A stretch of DNA of 64,000 nt from Duganella sp. SG902 (GCF_013376005.1 NZ_JABMJK010000004.1:248001-312000), one strand, 5' to 3'. Shown: positions 27,400-38,231, counted from the stretch's first letter. Numbers and translations are program-made. The notes: generated from the letters alone by a model not told the origin.

Positions 27400-28104
27400 A
27401 TGGGACAAATCTTGCTGGTGCGCCACGGACAAGCATCGTTCGGCGCCGCCAATTACGATCAACTGTCGGAATTGGGCTATGAGCAGGCGCGCTTGCTGGG
27501 GCAGTGGTATGCCAACAGCCGCCAGCCCTTCCACAAGGTGGTCACGGGCGGCATGGCGCGTCACCGGCAAACCGCCGACACCTGTCTGGCCGAGCTGCCC
27601 AAACCGCTGCTGGCGGAAACCGAGTGGATCACCGATCAAGACTTTGCCGAATTCGACCACCACGAAGTGCTGCTGCGCCATTGCCCGGAATACGCCGACG
27701 CCATCGCCTTCAAGGCGCTGCTGGCCAATCACGTCGACCCGTCGCGCGCGCTGGAGCACCTGTTCCGCGCCGCCATGCAGCGCTGGATGAGCGGCTGGCA
27801 CGACAGCGACTACGCCGAAACCTGGCCCGACTTCCGCCGCCGCTGCGTACGCGCGCTGGAGCGGCTGGATACCGACAGCAGCAAGCAAACCACCATCGTG
27901 TTCACCTCCGGCGGCGTGATCGCCACGCTGATGCAGCACCTGCTGGGCCTGCAGGACTACCAGGTCATGGAACTGAACTGGACGCTGGCCAATTGCGCCG
28001 TCACCAAGCTGCTGCAGCGCCCCGGCCAGTTCACGCTGAGCTACCTGAATAACTACGCGCACCTGGAATGGCTGGGCCAGCCGGGCAGCGTCACTTACCG
28101 ATAA
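27400..28104 (+). CDS. histidine phosphatase (phosphoglycerate mutase-like) family protein
   Basis: The 234-residue protein opens with [10 protein letters not shown], the RHG motif of the histidine phosphatase superfamily, and keeps the second-site [13 protein letters not shown] region. The start at 27400 is preceded by GGGAGGGG. It is 13 bases upstream of an acyl-CoA dehydrogenase gene, a pairing often seen in beta- and gammaproteobacteria with unknown joint function. The substrate cannot be named. Confidence 0.87.
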   Translation: MGQILLVRHGQASFGAANYDQLSELGYEQARLLGQWYANSRQPFHKVVTGGMARHRQTADTCLAELPKPLLAETEWITDQDFAEFDHHEVLLRHCPEYADAIAFKALLANHVDPSRALEHLFRAAMQRWMSGWHDSDYAETWPDFRRRCVRALERLDTDSSKQTTIVFTSGGVIATLMQHLLGLQDYQVMELNWTLANCAVTKLLQRPGQFTLSYLNNYAHLEWLGQPGSVTYR

Positions 28105-28117
28105 CAGGAGACACACA

Positions 28118-29332
<1,215 letters not shown>

Positions 29333-29359
29333 CCCTGCTGGGTTTAAGGTAATCGTTTT

Positions 29360-29382
29360 CCGCGCACTTGTTGCGCGGTTTT
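29360..29382 (+). terminator. Rho-independent terminator after the acyl-CoA dehydrogenase gene
   Basis: CCGCGCA and TGCGCGG pair around the loop CTTGT and are followed by TTTT. Confidence 0.75.
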
Positions 29383-29392
29383 CCTACATGTG

Positions 29393-29421
29393 TTGACTTC
29401 CAAGGCTCTCTGATTTAATCT
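29393..29421 (+). promoter_or_regulatory. possible sigma-70 promoter of the TonB receptor gene
   Basis: TTGACT (29393-29398) and a weak TAATCT (29416-29421) are 17 bases apart. The operator-like repeat at 29435-29450 lies just downstream. Confidence 0.45.
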
Positions 29422-29434
29422 TGCTCGTCACTTA

Positions 29435-29450
29435 AGTTAAACGATTAACT
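29435..29450. promoter_or_regulatory. inverted repeat upstream of the TonB receptor
   Basis: AGTTAA and TTAACT flank ACGA. It sits between the probable promoter and the start codon, where a repressor would act. No regulator gene lies next to it. Confidence 0.5.
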
Positions 29451-29471
29451 AAAACTACAACGGAGACGACC

Positions 29472-31973
29472 ATGATAAAAACCATCCACCTGACGCCGAT
29501 GGCTGCGGCGCTCGGCCTGGCCTTGCTGTCCATGAATGCGCAGGCCCAACAGGAGGAATCGGCCACCAAACCCGGCACCCTGGAGACTGTAGTCGTTACG
29601 GCGAATAAACGCGTCGAAAAATTGGAAAGCGTTCCAATGGCGATTTCGGTGATGAGCGAGCAGGAAATCCAGCGCACCAATATCCGCGAGATCGAGGACG
29701 TGGTGGCCATGATGCCGTCGCTGACGCTGAATTCCGGCACCACCGCCGCCAACAACGCCATCTTCATGCGCGGCATCGGCACCGTGTCGGTCGGCATCGG
29801 CGTCGAGTCGGACGTGGCCGTCATCATCGACGACATTCCGATCGCCACCCAGTTCCAGGCCTTCAAGGACCTGGCCGACGTGTCGCGCATCGAGGTGCTG
29901 AAGGGGCCGCAGAGCACGCTGTTCGGCAAGTCGGCGGTGGCCGGCGCGGTCAACATCGTCACCAAGCCGATCTCCGGCCCGATGGTGTACCGCGCCAGCA
30001 CCTACCTCACCAACGACAATGAATGGCGCGTCAACGCCTCGGCCGGCGGCCAGCTGGACGAGCACTTCGCCATGCGCCTGTACGCCGGCAAGACGCGCAT
30101 GCCGGGCAACTTCCACAACCTGACCGACGGCAAGGACGTCAACGGCTCGGGCGGCAAGACCTTCATGGCCAAGCTGCAGTGGAACCCGATCGACAGCGTG
30201 CAGGTCGATCTGACCCCGCGCTACAACTACCAGGAAAACTCGCGCGGCGTGACCGCCGTCAATGGCTTCTTCCTGCGCACCGGCTCGGCCGCCGCCGGCA
30301 CCCTGGTGTCGACCCCGATCGGCCTCGATGGCGTCTACCTGAACGGCAATCCGCAGCTGCCCGCCTCGCAGCTGATGGCCGGCATCAACGTCAACGATCC
30401 GGGCAACCGCAACGTGCGCCGCGACTTCCCGACCGGCCTGATCTCCAGCGACCGCGGCGTCGGCCTGAAGGTGGCGTGGACCTTGCCGAACGATGCCACG
30501 CTGATGTCGATCACCTCGTGGAGCAAATACCTGGCCAACGACTTCCGCGACCAGGACTTCACCGACCTGCCGACCATCGCGGCGGCAGGTTCGACCGTGC
30601 CGACCATCGGCAATTACCAGTTCGGCACCTACGACATCCGCTCCAAGACGCAGGAGATCCGCTACGTCTCGCCGGACGCGGGCAGCTTCAAATACGTGGC
30701 CGGATTGTGGCTGGCGCATAACGAGATCTACCGCCACTTCATCCGCGGCTACTGCGTGGCGCCGATGACCTGCAACGCCAACTCGCCGTCGAGCCCGACC
30801 AACTACTACACCGACATCTACAACACCAACAAGGCCATCTTCGGCCAGGCCTCGTGGGAATTCCTGCCGACCTGGACGCTGACCGCCGGCGTGCGCTTCA
30901 ACCAGGAAATCTCGGGCTACCACTACAAGCGCAACTTCTACACCGACCAGCTGGACGAGGCGTCGTTCAAGCCGGGGCCGGTGGGCGTGGACCAGTTCCA
31001 AAGCTACGGCAACAGCGATCCGGCCACCACCGGCAAGCTCAGCCTGCAGAAGCAGCTCACGCCGGACTGGATGGTGTACACCCAGGTCTCGACCGGCTAC
31101 AAGGGCGAGGCGTACGACGTGACCTCGGGCCTGAAGGCGGCGGCGGCGTTCCCGGTCAAGCCGGAGACCAGCCAGAGCTTCGAGATCGGCACCAAGGCCA
31201 ATCTGTTCAACAACCGCATGTCGGTGGCGGCCACGTATTACAACTCGGACTTCTTCGGCTACCAGCAGAACGTCACCTATGTGCTGCCGAACGATCCGAC
31301 CATCTACAGCCAGCTGAATTCGATTCCGCACATCCGCACCCACGGTTTCGAGATCGACGCCAACGCGCTGGTGGCCAACAACCTGACCGTGAACGCGGCG
31401 CTGGCCTTCACCCTGCCTACCATCGAGAAGTGGGCCAACGGTCCGTGCTACAGCGATCCGACCAACGTGGCGGTGAACGGCACCAAGCTGGCCGCCAACG
31501 GCTCGATCGCCGGCCAGAACACGGCCTGCTTCCCGATCACGCCGGGCTCGACCACCGGCGTGCAGAACCTCGACCACTCGGTGTTCCCCGGCACGCCGAA
31601 AATCAAGGCCAACATCGGCGCCAACTACGACTTTTCGATTCCGGCCATGCCGTTCAAGGGCTTCGTCAACGCCAACGTGCGTTATCAAAGCGACTACCTT
31701 ACCAACATCAACAACGACCCGAACGCGCGCAACAAGGCCTATAGCATCACCGACCTGGGCTTCGGCATCCGCGCGCCGAACGACAGCTACAAGCTGAGTT
31801 TCCGCGTCAACAACCTGTTCGACCGCTTCTACATCCCGAACGCCAACGCCAGCGGCCCGTCGTCGTTCCGCGCCGGCCCGACCGCGACCTCGCCACAGGT
31901 CACGGCCAACAGCTGGGTGCCGCCGCGCGACGTATTCCGTTATTTCAGCGTCAAGCTGGACGTGAAGTTTTGA
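29472..31973 (+). CDS. TonB-dependent outer-membrane receptor
   Basis: The 833-residue protein has a signal peptide (cleavage after NAQA), a TonB box (ETVVVTA), a plug domain (about 45-165, VEVLKGPQSTLFGKSAVAGAVNI region) and a beta-barrel ending in the aromatic FSVKLDVKF. It takes up a large or scarce ligand using TonB energy. It stands alone between two terminators, with no transporter or regulator beside it, so the ligand is open. The long barrel resembles receptors of the carbohydrate/aromatic type rather than classical siderophore receptors, but this is weak. Confidence 0.92.
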   Translation: MIKTIHLTPMAAALGLALLSMNAQAQQEESATKPGTLETVVVTANKRVEKLESVPMAISVMSEQEIQRTNIREIEDVVAMMPSLTLNSGTTAANNAIFMRGIGTVSVGIGVESDVAVIIDDIPIATQFQAFKDLADVSRIEVLKGPQSTLFGKSAVAGAVNIVTKPISGPMVYRASTYLTNDNEWRVNASAGGQLDEHFAMRLYAGKTRMPGNFHNLTDGKDVNGSGGKTFMAKLQWNPIDSVQVDLTPRYNYQENSRGVTAVNGFFLRTGSAAAGTLVSTPIGLDGVYLNGNPQLPASQLMAGINVNDPGNRNVRRDFPTGLISSDRGVGLKVAWTLPNDATLMSITSWSKYLANDFRDQDFTDLPTIAAAGSTVPTIGNYQFGTYDIRSKTQEIRYVSPDAGSFKYVAGLWLAHNEIYRHFIRGYCVAPMTCNANSPSSPTNYYTDIYNTNKAIFGQASWEFLPTWTLTAGVRFNQEISGYHYKRNFYTDQLDEASFKPGPVGVDQFQSYGNSDPATTGKLSLQKQLTPDWMVYTQVSTGYKGEAYDVTSGLKAAAAFPVKPETSQSFEIGTKANLFNNRMSVAATYYNSDFFGYQQNVTYVLPNDPTIYSQLNSIPHIRTHGFEIDANALVANNLTVNAALAFTLPTIEKWANGPCYSDPTNVAVNGTKLAANGSIAGQNTACFPITPGSTTGVQNLDHSVFPGTPKIKANIGANYDFSIPAMPFKGFVNANVRYQSDYLTNINNDPNARNKAYSITDLGFGIRAPNDSYKLSFRVNNLFDRFYIPNANASGPSSFRAGPTATSPQVTANSWVPPRDVFRYFSVKLDVKF

Positions 31974-32083
31974 GTGATATGCGCCGTGTGAATCTCTGGC
32001 ATCAGAAAGATAAATTGGATTAATAGTCGAGTAAGGCGCATCATTCACCTGTCTCCTCTATTCTCCTCCAAGGAAATAGATTT

Positions 32084-32112
32084 AGCCCGCTCCCTGAGCG
32101 GGCTTTTTTTTT
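32084..32112 (+). terminator. strong Rho-independent terminator after the TonB receptor gene
   Basis: AGCCCGCTC and GAGCGGGCT form a nine-pair stem with a three-base loop, followed by eight T. Confidence 0.92.
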
Positions 32113-32148
32113 GTTAAGGGTCGTCATTCCCGCGCAGAGTAGGGTAAA

Positions 32149-32170
32149 CTGTATGCGCATACAGTATAAT
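32149..32170 (+). promoter_or_regulatory. LexA (SOS) box overlapping the polB promoter
   Basis: CTGTATGCGCATACAG (32149-32164) is a perfect match to the CTGT-N8-ACAG LexA consensus and fully palindromic. It is followed at once by a perfect -10 box TATAAT (32165-32170). The -35 region is poor. Bound LexA would cover the promoter. Confidence 0.88.
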
Positions 32171-32176
32171 TCCGCT

Positions 32177-34546
32177 ATGACGCATACCGCACATACCGGC
32201 TTCATCCTGACCCGTCACTGGCGCGACACGCCCGGTGGGACGGAGATCGACTTTTGGCTGGCGACCGACGCCGGCCCGAAGAAGGTGCGGCTGACCGGGC
32301 AGACCTCGGTCGCCTTCGCCGAGGCCTCGCTGCGCGGCGTCATCGAAGCGCAGATCGCGGCCGATGCCGGCATCGAACTGCGCGAGCTGCAACTCAAGAC
32401 CTTTCAACAGCAGCCGGTGGTGGGCGTCTACGCGTCGCGCTACAAGCAGCTGACGGCGCTGGAGCGCAGCCTGCGCGACCACGGCGTCAAGCTGTACGAG
32501 GCGGACATCCGCCCGCCCGAGCGCTACCTGATGGAACGGTTCATCACCGCCACCGTGCAGACCGAGGGCGGCCACGATAGCGGCGCCGTCATCCACAACT
32601 GCAAGCTCAAGCCTGCGCCGGACTACCGGCCCACATTGCGCATGGTGTCGCTGGACATTGAAACCAGCGCCTTCGAAGAGTTGTATTCGATCGCGCTGGA
32701 AGGTTGCGGCCAGCGCCAGGTCTACATGCTGGGCGCTGCGCCGGCCGAGCCGCCGGCGGTGGACTTCGACCTCGAATACTGCGCCACCCCGCGCCAGCTG
32801 ATCGAACGCCTGAACGCCTGGATGGCGCGCCACGATCCGGACGTGGTGATCGGCTGGAACGTGGTGCAGTTCGACCTGCGCGTGCTGCAAAAGAACGCCG
32901 ACAAGCACAAGGTGCCGCTGGCGTTCGGGCGCGAGGGCAGGGCCATCGAATGGCGCGAGCATCCGGGCAAGCAGGGCTATCTGTTCGCGCCGGTGCCGGG
33001 CCGCATCATCCTCGACGGCATCGACGCGCTGAAATCGGCCTCGTGGCTGTTCCCCTCGTACAGCCTGCAAAACGTGGCGCAATCCATGCTGGGCGAGGGC
33101 AAGGACATCGGCGACGACTACGACAAGATGGCGGAAATCGAACGCCGCTTCCACCAGGACAAGCCGGCGCTGGCGCTGTACAACCTGAAGGATTGCGAGC
33201 TGGTCACGCGCATCTTCGAGAAGGCCAACCTGCTGGCCTTCATGATCGAGCGCGCCACCGTGACGGGCCTGGCGGCCGACCATCTGGGCGGCTCGATCGC
33301 CGCCTTCAGCCACCACTATCTGCCGCGCATGCACCGCGAGGGCTATGTCGCGCCCAACGTCGGCGACATTCACGGCGGCGCCTCGCCAGGCGGCTTCGTC
33401 ATCGATTCCAAGCCTGGCCTGTATGACTCGGTGGTGGTGCTGGACTACAAGAGCCTGTACCCGTCCATCATCCGCACCTTCCTGGTCGACCCGGTTGGCC
33501 TGGTCGAGGGCGAGATCGCCACCGACAAGGCCGGCGTGGTGGAGGGCGTGAACGGCACCGTGTTCTCGCGCGAGAAGCACTGCCTGCCGGCCATCACCAC
33601 CGAAATCTGGAAACAGCGCGACGCCGCCAAGCGCGCCAAGAACGAGCCGCTCTCGACCGCGCTCAAGCTGCTGATGAATTCCTTCTGCGGCGTGCTGGGC
33701 GCGAGCGAATGCCGCTTCTTCAATCCGCGCCTGGTGTCCTCGGTCACGCTGCGCGGCCACCAGATGCTGAAGCAGACGCGCGAGCTGGTGGAGGCCAAAG
33801 GTTACGACGTCATCTACGGCGACACTGACTCCATCTTCATCTGGCTGAAAAAGGAGTATCCGAACGAGCAGGCGCTGGCCATCGGCGCGGAGCTGGCGGA
33901 CTACATCAACAACTGGTGGCGCACCATGCTGAAGGAAAAGCACGGCCTGGAATGCCACCTCGAAATCGAGTTCGACACCCACTACCAGAAATTCTTCATG
34001 CCGACCATACGCGGCACCGACATGGGCAGCAAGAAGCGCTACGCCGGCCTGACCATCAACAGCAAGGGCGAGGAGGAGGTCATCTATCGCGGGCTGGAAG
34101 TGGCGCGCAGCGACTGGACGCCGCTGGCGCAGCAGTTCCAGCAAGGGCTGTTCACGCGCATCTTCAAGGACGAGCCCTACCAGGAGTACGTGCGCGAGTA
34201 TGCGCAGAAAACCATGTCCGGCGCCTACGACGACCTGCTGGTGTACCGCAAGCGCCTGCGCCAGCCGCTGGACGAATACAAGGTCAACGTGCCGCCGCAA
34301 GTGCGCGCCGCGCGTCTGGCCGATGAGTACAATCAGTCGCAACGCCGGCCGCTGCGTTACCAGAACGGTGGCTGGATCAGCTACGTGATGACCACCGGCG
34401 GACCGGAGCCGCTGGAAGTCATGCGTTCCAACATCGACTACGAGCATTACCTGACCAAGCAACTGCAGCCGATCGCCGATTCCATCCTGCTGCCGATGAA
34501 CGACAGCTTTACCAGCCTGACCACGGCGCAAGCCAGTCTTTTTTAA
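32177..34546 (+). CDS. polB: DNA polymerase II (family B)
   Basis: The 789-residue polymerase has exonuclease motifs (SLDIETS near residue 160, a second acidic site in VVQFDLRVL, YNLKDCELV) and polymerase motifs DYKSLYPSII (about 423-432), KLLMNSFCGVLG and YGDTDSIF (about 547-554). The length equals E. coli Pol II. It serves in SOS-linked repair and restart, which agrees with the LexA box upstream. The ATG at 32177 lies only six bases after the TATAAT box, so the message may be leaderless; an in-frame ATG at 32153 lies inside the LexA box and would precede transcription start. Confidence 0.95.
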   Translation: MTHTAHTGFILTRHWRDTPGGTEIDFWLATDAGPKKVRLTGQTSVAFAEASLRGVIEAQIAADAGIELRELQLKTFQQQPVVGVYASRYKQLTALERSLRDHGVKLYEADIRPPERYLMERFITATVQTEGGHDSGAVIHNCKLKPAPDYRPTLRMVSLDIETSAFEELYSIALEGCGQRQVYMLGAAPAEPPAVDFDLEYCATPRQLIERLNAWMARHDPDVVIGWNVVQFDLRVLQKNADKHKVPLAFGREGRAIEWREHPGKQGYLFAPVPGRIILDGIDALKSASWLFPSYSLQNVAQSMLGEGKDIGDDYDKMAEIERRFHQDKPALALYNLKDCELVTRIFEKANLLAFMIERATVTGLAADHLGGSIAAFSHHYLPRMHREGYVAPNVGDIHGGASPGGFVIDSKPGLYDSVVVLDYKSLYPSIIRTFLVDPVGLVEGEIATDKAGVVEGVNGTVFSREKHCLPAITTEIWKQRDAAKRAKNEPLSTALKLLMNSFCGVLGASECRFFNPRLVSSVTLRGHQMLKQTRELVEAKGYDVIYGDTDSIFIWLKKEYPNEQALAIGAELADYINNWWRTMLKEKHGLECHLEIEFDTHYQKFFMPTIRGTDMGSKKRYAGLTINSKGEEEVIYRGLEVARSDWTPLAQQFQQGLFTRIFKDEPYQEYVREYAQKTMSGAYDDLLVYRKRLRQPLDEYKVNVPPQVRAARLADEYNQSQRRPLRYQNGGWISYVMTTGGPEPLEVMRSNIDYEHYLTKQLQPIADSILLPMNDSFTSLTTAQASLF

Positions 34547-34570
34547 AGCAATTTAACCCAAGGAGACCGC

Positions 34571-35353
34571 ATGAACGAGTTCAAGAAGCTGCACGACGGC
34601 AGCAAGCTGCTGCACCTGCCCAACGCCTGGGACGCCGGCAGCGCGCGCCTGTTTGAAAGTCTTGGCGCGGCGGCCATCGCCACCACCAGCGCCGGCGTGG
34701 CGTGGGCGCAGGGCTACGCGGACAACGACCACCTGCCGGTCGACAACGCCGTGGCAGTGGCTGCCAACATCGCCCGTGTGCTGACGGTGCCGCTATCGGT
34801 GGACTTTGAAAATGGCTACTCGTCCGAACCGCTGCAAGTGGCGCGCAACGTGCTGCGCCTGATCGAGGCCGGCGTATCCGGCATCAACCTGGAGGACGGC
34901 AACGACGCGCCGGCGCTGCTGGCTGAGAAGATCAGCGCGATCCGCCAGCAGGGCCGCTACATCTTCATCAACACCCGCACCGACGTCTACTTGCGCGGCC
35001 TGGCGCCGGAAGGCGAGCGCGTGGCGGAAGTGCTGAAGCGCGCCGCACTGTACAAGGAAGCGGGCGCCGACAGCCTGTTCGTGCCCGGCATCTGCAAGGT
35101 GGACGAGATCAAGGCAGTGGTGGCGGGCGCGGGCTTGCCGGTCAACGTCATGGACTGGCCGGGCCTGCCATCGGCCGATGAGTTGCACAAGCTCGGTGTG
35201 GCGCGCCTGAGCGCCGGCTCCGGCATCCCGCAAGCGCTGTGGGCGGTGGCCGCAGAGATGGCCAAAGGCTTCCTCGCCACCGGCAACGCCGGCCCACTGA
35301 TCGCCCAGGCCATGCCATACGGCGACCTGCAAGCGCTGTTCATCAAGCGCTAG
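34571..35353 (+). CDS. isocitrate lyase / PEP mutase family protein
   Basis: The 260-residue TIM-barrel protein contains LPNAWDAGSARLFE, PLSVDFENGYS and GVSGINLEDG, typical of the PEP mutase/isocitrate lyase superfamily. The loop carrying the KKCGH catalytic Cys of true lyases is not seen, so exact chemistry (C-C or P-C bond cleavage) is unknown. It follows polB by 24 bases and may be cotranscribed. Confidence 0.85.
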   Translation: MNEFKKLHDGSKLLHLPNAWDAGSARLFESLGAAAIATTSAGVAWAQGYADNDHLPVDNAVAVAANIARVLTVPLSVDFENGYSSEPLQVARNVLRLIEAGVSGINLEDGNDAPALLAEKISAIRQQGRYIFINTRTDVYLRGLAPEGERVAEVLKRAALYKEAGADSLFVPGICKVDEIKAVVAGAGLPVNVMDWPGLPSADELHKLGVARLSAGSGIPQALWAVAAEMAKGFLATGNAGPLIAQAMPYGDLQALFIKR

Positions 35354-35366
35354 GCAAGTGATAGAG

Positions 35367-36620
35367 ATGGATAGGGACGCGATCACGCGCGAGCTTGTCG
35401 CCGAGATCTGCAACGCTGATTCTGTTGCTGAGGTCATGGCGGTGTATGGCCAATGCTGGCCGTTAATCAGCGACTATAAATTCGTCTTCGCTGCTGAAAA
35501 GGGGGCCAGCCTCGGCTTTGCTGTAAATCGTGCATTCGGGGCGGGCGCCGCAGTACGCAGTGTATTTTCGTCTGAACGCGTATTTGTGCTCGATCCCGAT
35601 ACCTTCAGCGAGATGAAGGCCCGCCAGGGGCCGGTTTCCTATCCTGTTGATTTCTCGATCTCGCTCGATACACAGGCCATGAGCTATCTGGAGCCCTACA
35701 TCAAAGGGCTTCCAAATAACAAAATTCCGGACGACTTTAAGGAGGTGTTTGAGTTCATTGCAAGGGATGAGGTCAACGTAGACCCACTTCCTTACATTAA
35801 TGAGAATCGCTTCAACCTTGGTGACGCAAAAGCGGCAGACCGAATTTTCGCCAAACTGAAGGCGTACGAGACGCTTCGCACCTTGGACAAGGAATGGCTG
35901 AAGGTGAATGGACAAGCCCGTTCGGTGTTGACCGCTGGCGAGCTCGATTCGCGTGCCTTGAAGCTGATTTCGGATATGTACGAGGAACGGCACAATCATG
36001 CAGCGCTGGACGGATTGCGTACCCGACATCAGTACATGTACATTTGCCTGATGAAAATGGCCTTGATTCAACTATATTCCGCTGGCCGAAGCGTAACCGA
36101 GAAGGTTATAGACTTTCTCGCATTTTGTGACGGCGAACTCGCCACCATATTTGCACGTGAGACAGTCATTGCGCGGGCGTACTTTGAACGAGGTCAGGAT
36201 CTTAGTTTCTTTGGAAAAATTCAGAAGGGCCGAAATGATCTGCCCAAGCAACTGAGTAACATGGCCTGGGATCTCCTGCACATACGTCATCTTGAAGAAG
36301 CAATGACACTGAATATTAACCGGGAGGCACGCTATTTCTTCACCGCGTTTCTGACCTTCGATAAGCGCCTGATAGAAATCATGGACTTGTACCCGTTGCG
36401 TTCGCTAGGCTATAAAGCGGGGGGAGGCGAGTTGCTTCCTGTGTACCAGGGCGACTGGTTTGAGGCAGTCGTGTCATCGGACCGGAGCGCGGAAGTGCGT
36501 GAGCGATTTTATTCGCATGAGGCGCGGGCGTCACGGAACACCCGGCGGGACGCGGCTAAGGCCAGTCTTTTGCATATAGCAACTGGTCTGGAAGCTGAAT
36601 TGGCTGCCGTGCGCGGTTAG
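35367..36620 (+). CDS. hypothetical protein, AT-richer, unknown family
   Basis: I do not recognise this 417-residue protein. It has no signal peptide or membrane helix, and is mixed alpha with acidic patches. Two segments (VDFSISLDTQAMSYL near residue 100 and AFLTFDKRLIEIM near 330) recall the conserved Asp positions of PIN-like nucleases, but the match is weak. Codon choice is more A/T-rich than in polB and the surrounding genes, consistent with horizontal gain. An upstream GTG at 35358 is an alternative start. Confidence 0.6.
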   Translation: MDRDAITRELVAEICNADSVAEVMAVYGQCWPLISDYKFVFAAEKGASLGFAVNRAFGAGAAVRSVFSSERVFVLDPDTFSEMKARQGPVSYPVDFSISLDTQAMSYLEPYIKGLPNNKIPDDFKEVFEFIARDEVNVDPLPYINENRFNLGDAKAADRIFAKLKAYETLRTLDKEWLKVNGQARSVLTAGELDSRALKLISDMYEERHNHAALDGLRTRHQYMYICLMKMALIQLYSAGRSVTEKVIDFLAFCDGELATIFARETVIARAYFERGQDLSFFGKIQKGRNDLPKQLSNMAWDLLHIRHLEEAMTLNINREARYFFTAFLTFDKRLIEIMDLYPLRSLGYKAGGGELLPVYQGDWFEAVVSSDRSAEVRERFYSHEARASRNTRRDAAKASLLHIATGLEAELAAVRG

Positions 36621-36684
36621 TTGTCGAACAGACCTTGGGGCTTTGCGCGCTTAGGCTGGCGCTATCGTTGATCAGGAGAGCATC

Positions 36685-36912
36685 ATGCCCACAGGAGCCA
36701 GCCCGAAACGGGAGCGCGAATATCAGAAGTTGGAGCGCAAGTTCAAGAAGGAAGGGCGGTACGCCGGCCGCGAGGAGGAGGTGGCGGCCCGTATCGTCAA
36801 CAAGCAACGCAGCGAGGCCGGCGAAACCAAACGGCGCCACAAGGCGCCGGCCCGTTCGGCTTCGCGGCGCAAGAGCCGCAAGCATCACGCCACGCGCCGC
36901 GCCGGGCGCTAG
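36685..36912 (+). CDS. small basic protein (plasmid-stabilisation-like annotation)
   Basis: The 75-residue protein is very basic, with a conserved front half (SPKREREYQKLERKFKKEGR, then EEEVAARIVNKQR) and a Lys/Arg/His-rich tail. Proteins with this front half occur widely in proteobacteria under the name plasmid stabilisation protein, without proven function. It may bind nucleic acid. A GGAG lies upstream of the ATG. Confidence 0.72.
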   Translation: MPTGASPKREREYQKLERKFKKEGRYAGREEEVAARIVNKQRSEAGETKRRHKAPARSASRRKSRKHHATRRAGR

Positions 36913-36942
36913 CGATGCCGGGCGCTGGTGTAAGATGCACCA

Positions 36943-37731
36943 ATGTCCGAGCAAGTATTCCATCTCTCCACGCCGTACGGCCGGCTGCACGCGCGCAGCT
37001 GGACGCCTGCCGATGCTGGCGCGGCGGGCGGCGCGCCGATCGTTCTGTTCCACGATTCGCTGGGCTGTGTGGCGCTGTGGCGCGATTTCCCCGCCGCGCT
37101 GGCCGAGGCCACCGGCCGCAAGGTCATCGCCTACGACCGCTTTGGCTTCGGCCAGTCCGCGCCGCATCCGGGCGGCTGGTCGATCCACTTCATTGAAGAC
37201 GAGGCGCGCCGGTACTTTCCCTTGCTGCGCCAGGCGCTTGACATCGGCCGCTTCGTCGCTTTCGGCTACAGCGTGGGCGGCGGCATGGCCGCCAGTTGCG
37301 CCTCGCTCTACGCCGATGATTGCGAAGCGCTCATCACCATGTCGTCGCAGGCGCAAGTGGACCGTGGCATTGTCGAGGGCCTGCGTCAGGCACAAGCGGC
37401 TTTCGCGCAACCGGGCCAGCTGGAACGCCTCGCCAAATACCACGGCGACAAGGCCGCATGGGTGCTGCACGCATGGCTGGACACCTGGCTCTCCGCCGGC
37501 TTTGCCGGCTGGCGCATCGAACAAAGCGCGCCGCACGTCCGCTGTCCGCTGCTGGCGCTGCACGGCGACCGCGATGAATACGGCTCGCTCGAGCACCCGC
37601 GCCACATCGCCAAACTGACCGGGGGCCCATCCCAGGTCGTGATCCTGTCCAACTGCCACCACTCGCCGCAGCGCGAATACCCCGAACTGGTGCTCGACGC
37701 CGTCCGGCGTTTCCTCAATCAGGTGAACTGA
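36943..37731 (+). CDS. alpha/beta hydrolase
   Basis: The 262-residue protein has the alpha/beta-hydrolase core: oxyanion region LFHDSLG, nucleophile elbow GYSVGG (Ser), and HGDRDEYG with a following His in NCHHSP. Substrate unknown. It overlaps the convergent Lrp-type gene by 13 bases. Confidence 0.88.
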   Translation: MSEQVFHLSTPYGRLHARSWTPADAGAAGGAPIVLFHDSLGCVALWRDFPAALAEATGRKVIAYDRFGFGQSAPHPGGWSIHFIEDEARRYFPLLRQALDIGRFVAFGYSVGGGMAASCASLYADDCEALITMSSQAQVDRGIVEGLRQAQAAFAQPGQLERLAKYHGDKAAWVLHAWLDTWLSAGFAGWRIEQSAPHVRCPLLALHGDRDEYGSLEHPRHIAKLTGGPSQVVILSNCHHSPQREYPELVLDAVRRFLNQVN

Positions 37732-38231
37732 ACGCGCTTGCGCGTCTCGGTCGGCTGCATCACGTGATCGAGCGGCAGCTCGTGCGTGTGCTTGATCTTG
37801 CGCAGCGTGACGGTGGACTTCATCTGCGCCACGCCCGGAATGCGCAGGATCTTCTCGGTCATGAACCTCGACAGCGACGCCAGGTCCGGCGCCACCACGC
37901 GCAGGTGGTAGTCGGCGCGGCCGGCCAGCGTGTAGCACTCGGTCACCTCCGGCAGCTCCGCCACCTCTTTTTCGAAACGCTCGCTGGCGGAGGGGCTGTG
38001 GTGGTCCAGCGTCACCTCGGTGAACGCCATCACATCCAGCCCGACCGCCACCGGATCGATGATGGCCGCGTAGTGATCGATCACGCCGCCGTCCTGCAAA
38101 CGCTGCACGCGCCGGCTGACCTGCGAGGTGGACAAATGGATCTTGTTGCCGAGGGCGCTGTTGGTGGCCTGGCCGTCGCGCTGGAGCTCGGTCAGCAGCT
38201 GCAAATCGAACTTGTCGATGGTGGTGATCAT
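37719..38231 (-). CDS. Lrp/AsnC-family regulator
   Basis: The 170-residue protein has an N-terminal helix-turn-helix (LQLLTELQRDGQATNSALGN, then STSQVSRRVQRL) and a C-terminal RAM effector domain (about 75-150). It is divergent from the tyrB-phhB-phhA-hpd operon. With an Lrp-like palindrome in between, it is the likely phenylalanine/tyrosine-responsive regulator. The start is set at 38231; an upstream in-frame extension has no homology. Confidence 0.92.
   Translation of the reverse strand: MITTIDKFDLQLLTELQRDGQATNSALGNKIHLSTSQVSRRVQRLQDGGVIDHYAAIIDPVAVGLDVMAFTEVTLDHHSPSASERFEKEVAELPEVTECYTLAGRADYHLRVVAPDLASLSRFMTEKILRIPGVAQMKSTVTLRKIKHTHELPLDHVMQPTETRKRVQFT

Noticed and set aside
29445-32048. 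867-codon open frame on the minus strand
   Set aside because: It is fully antisense to the TonB receptor gene, whose signal peptide, plug and barrel are clear; the mirrored product is low complexity.
32114-34531. 805-codon open frame on the minus strand
   Set aside because: It is antisense to polB, which has every polymerase motif; no recognisable domain on the reverse strand.
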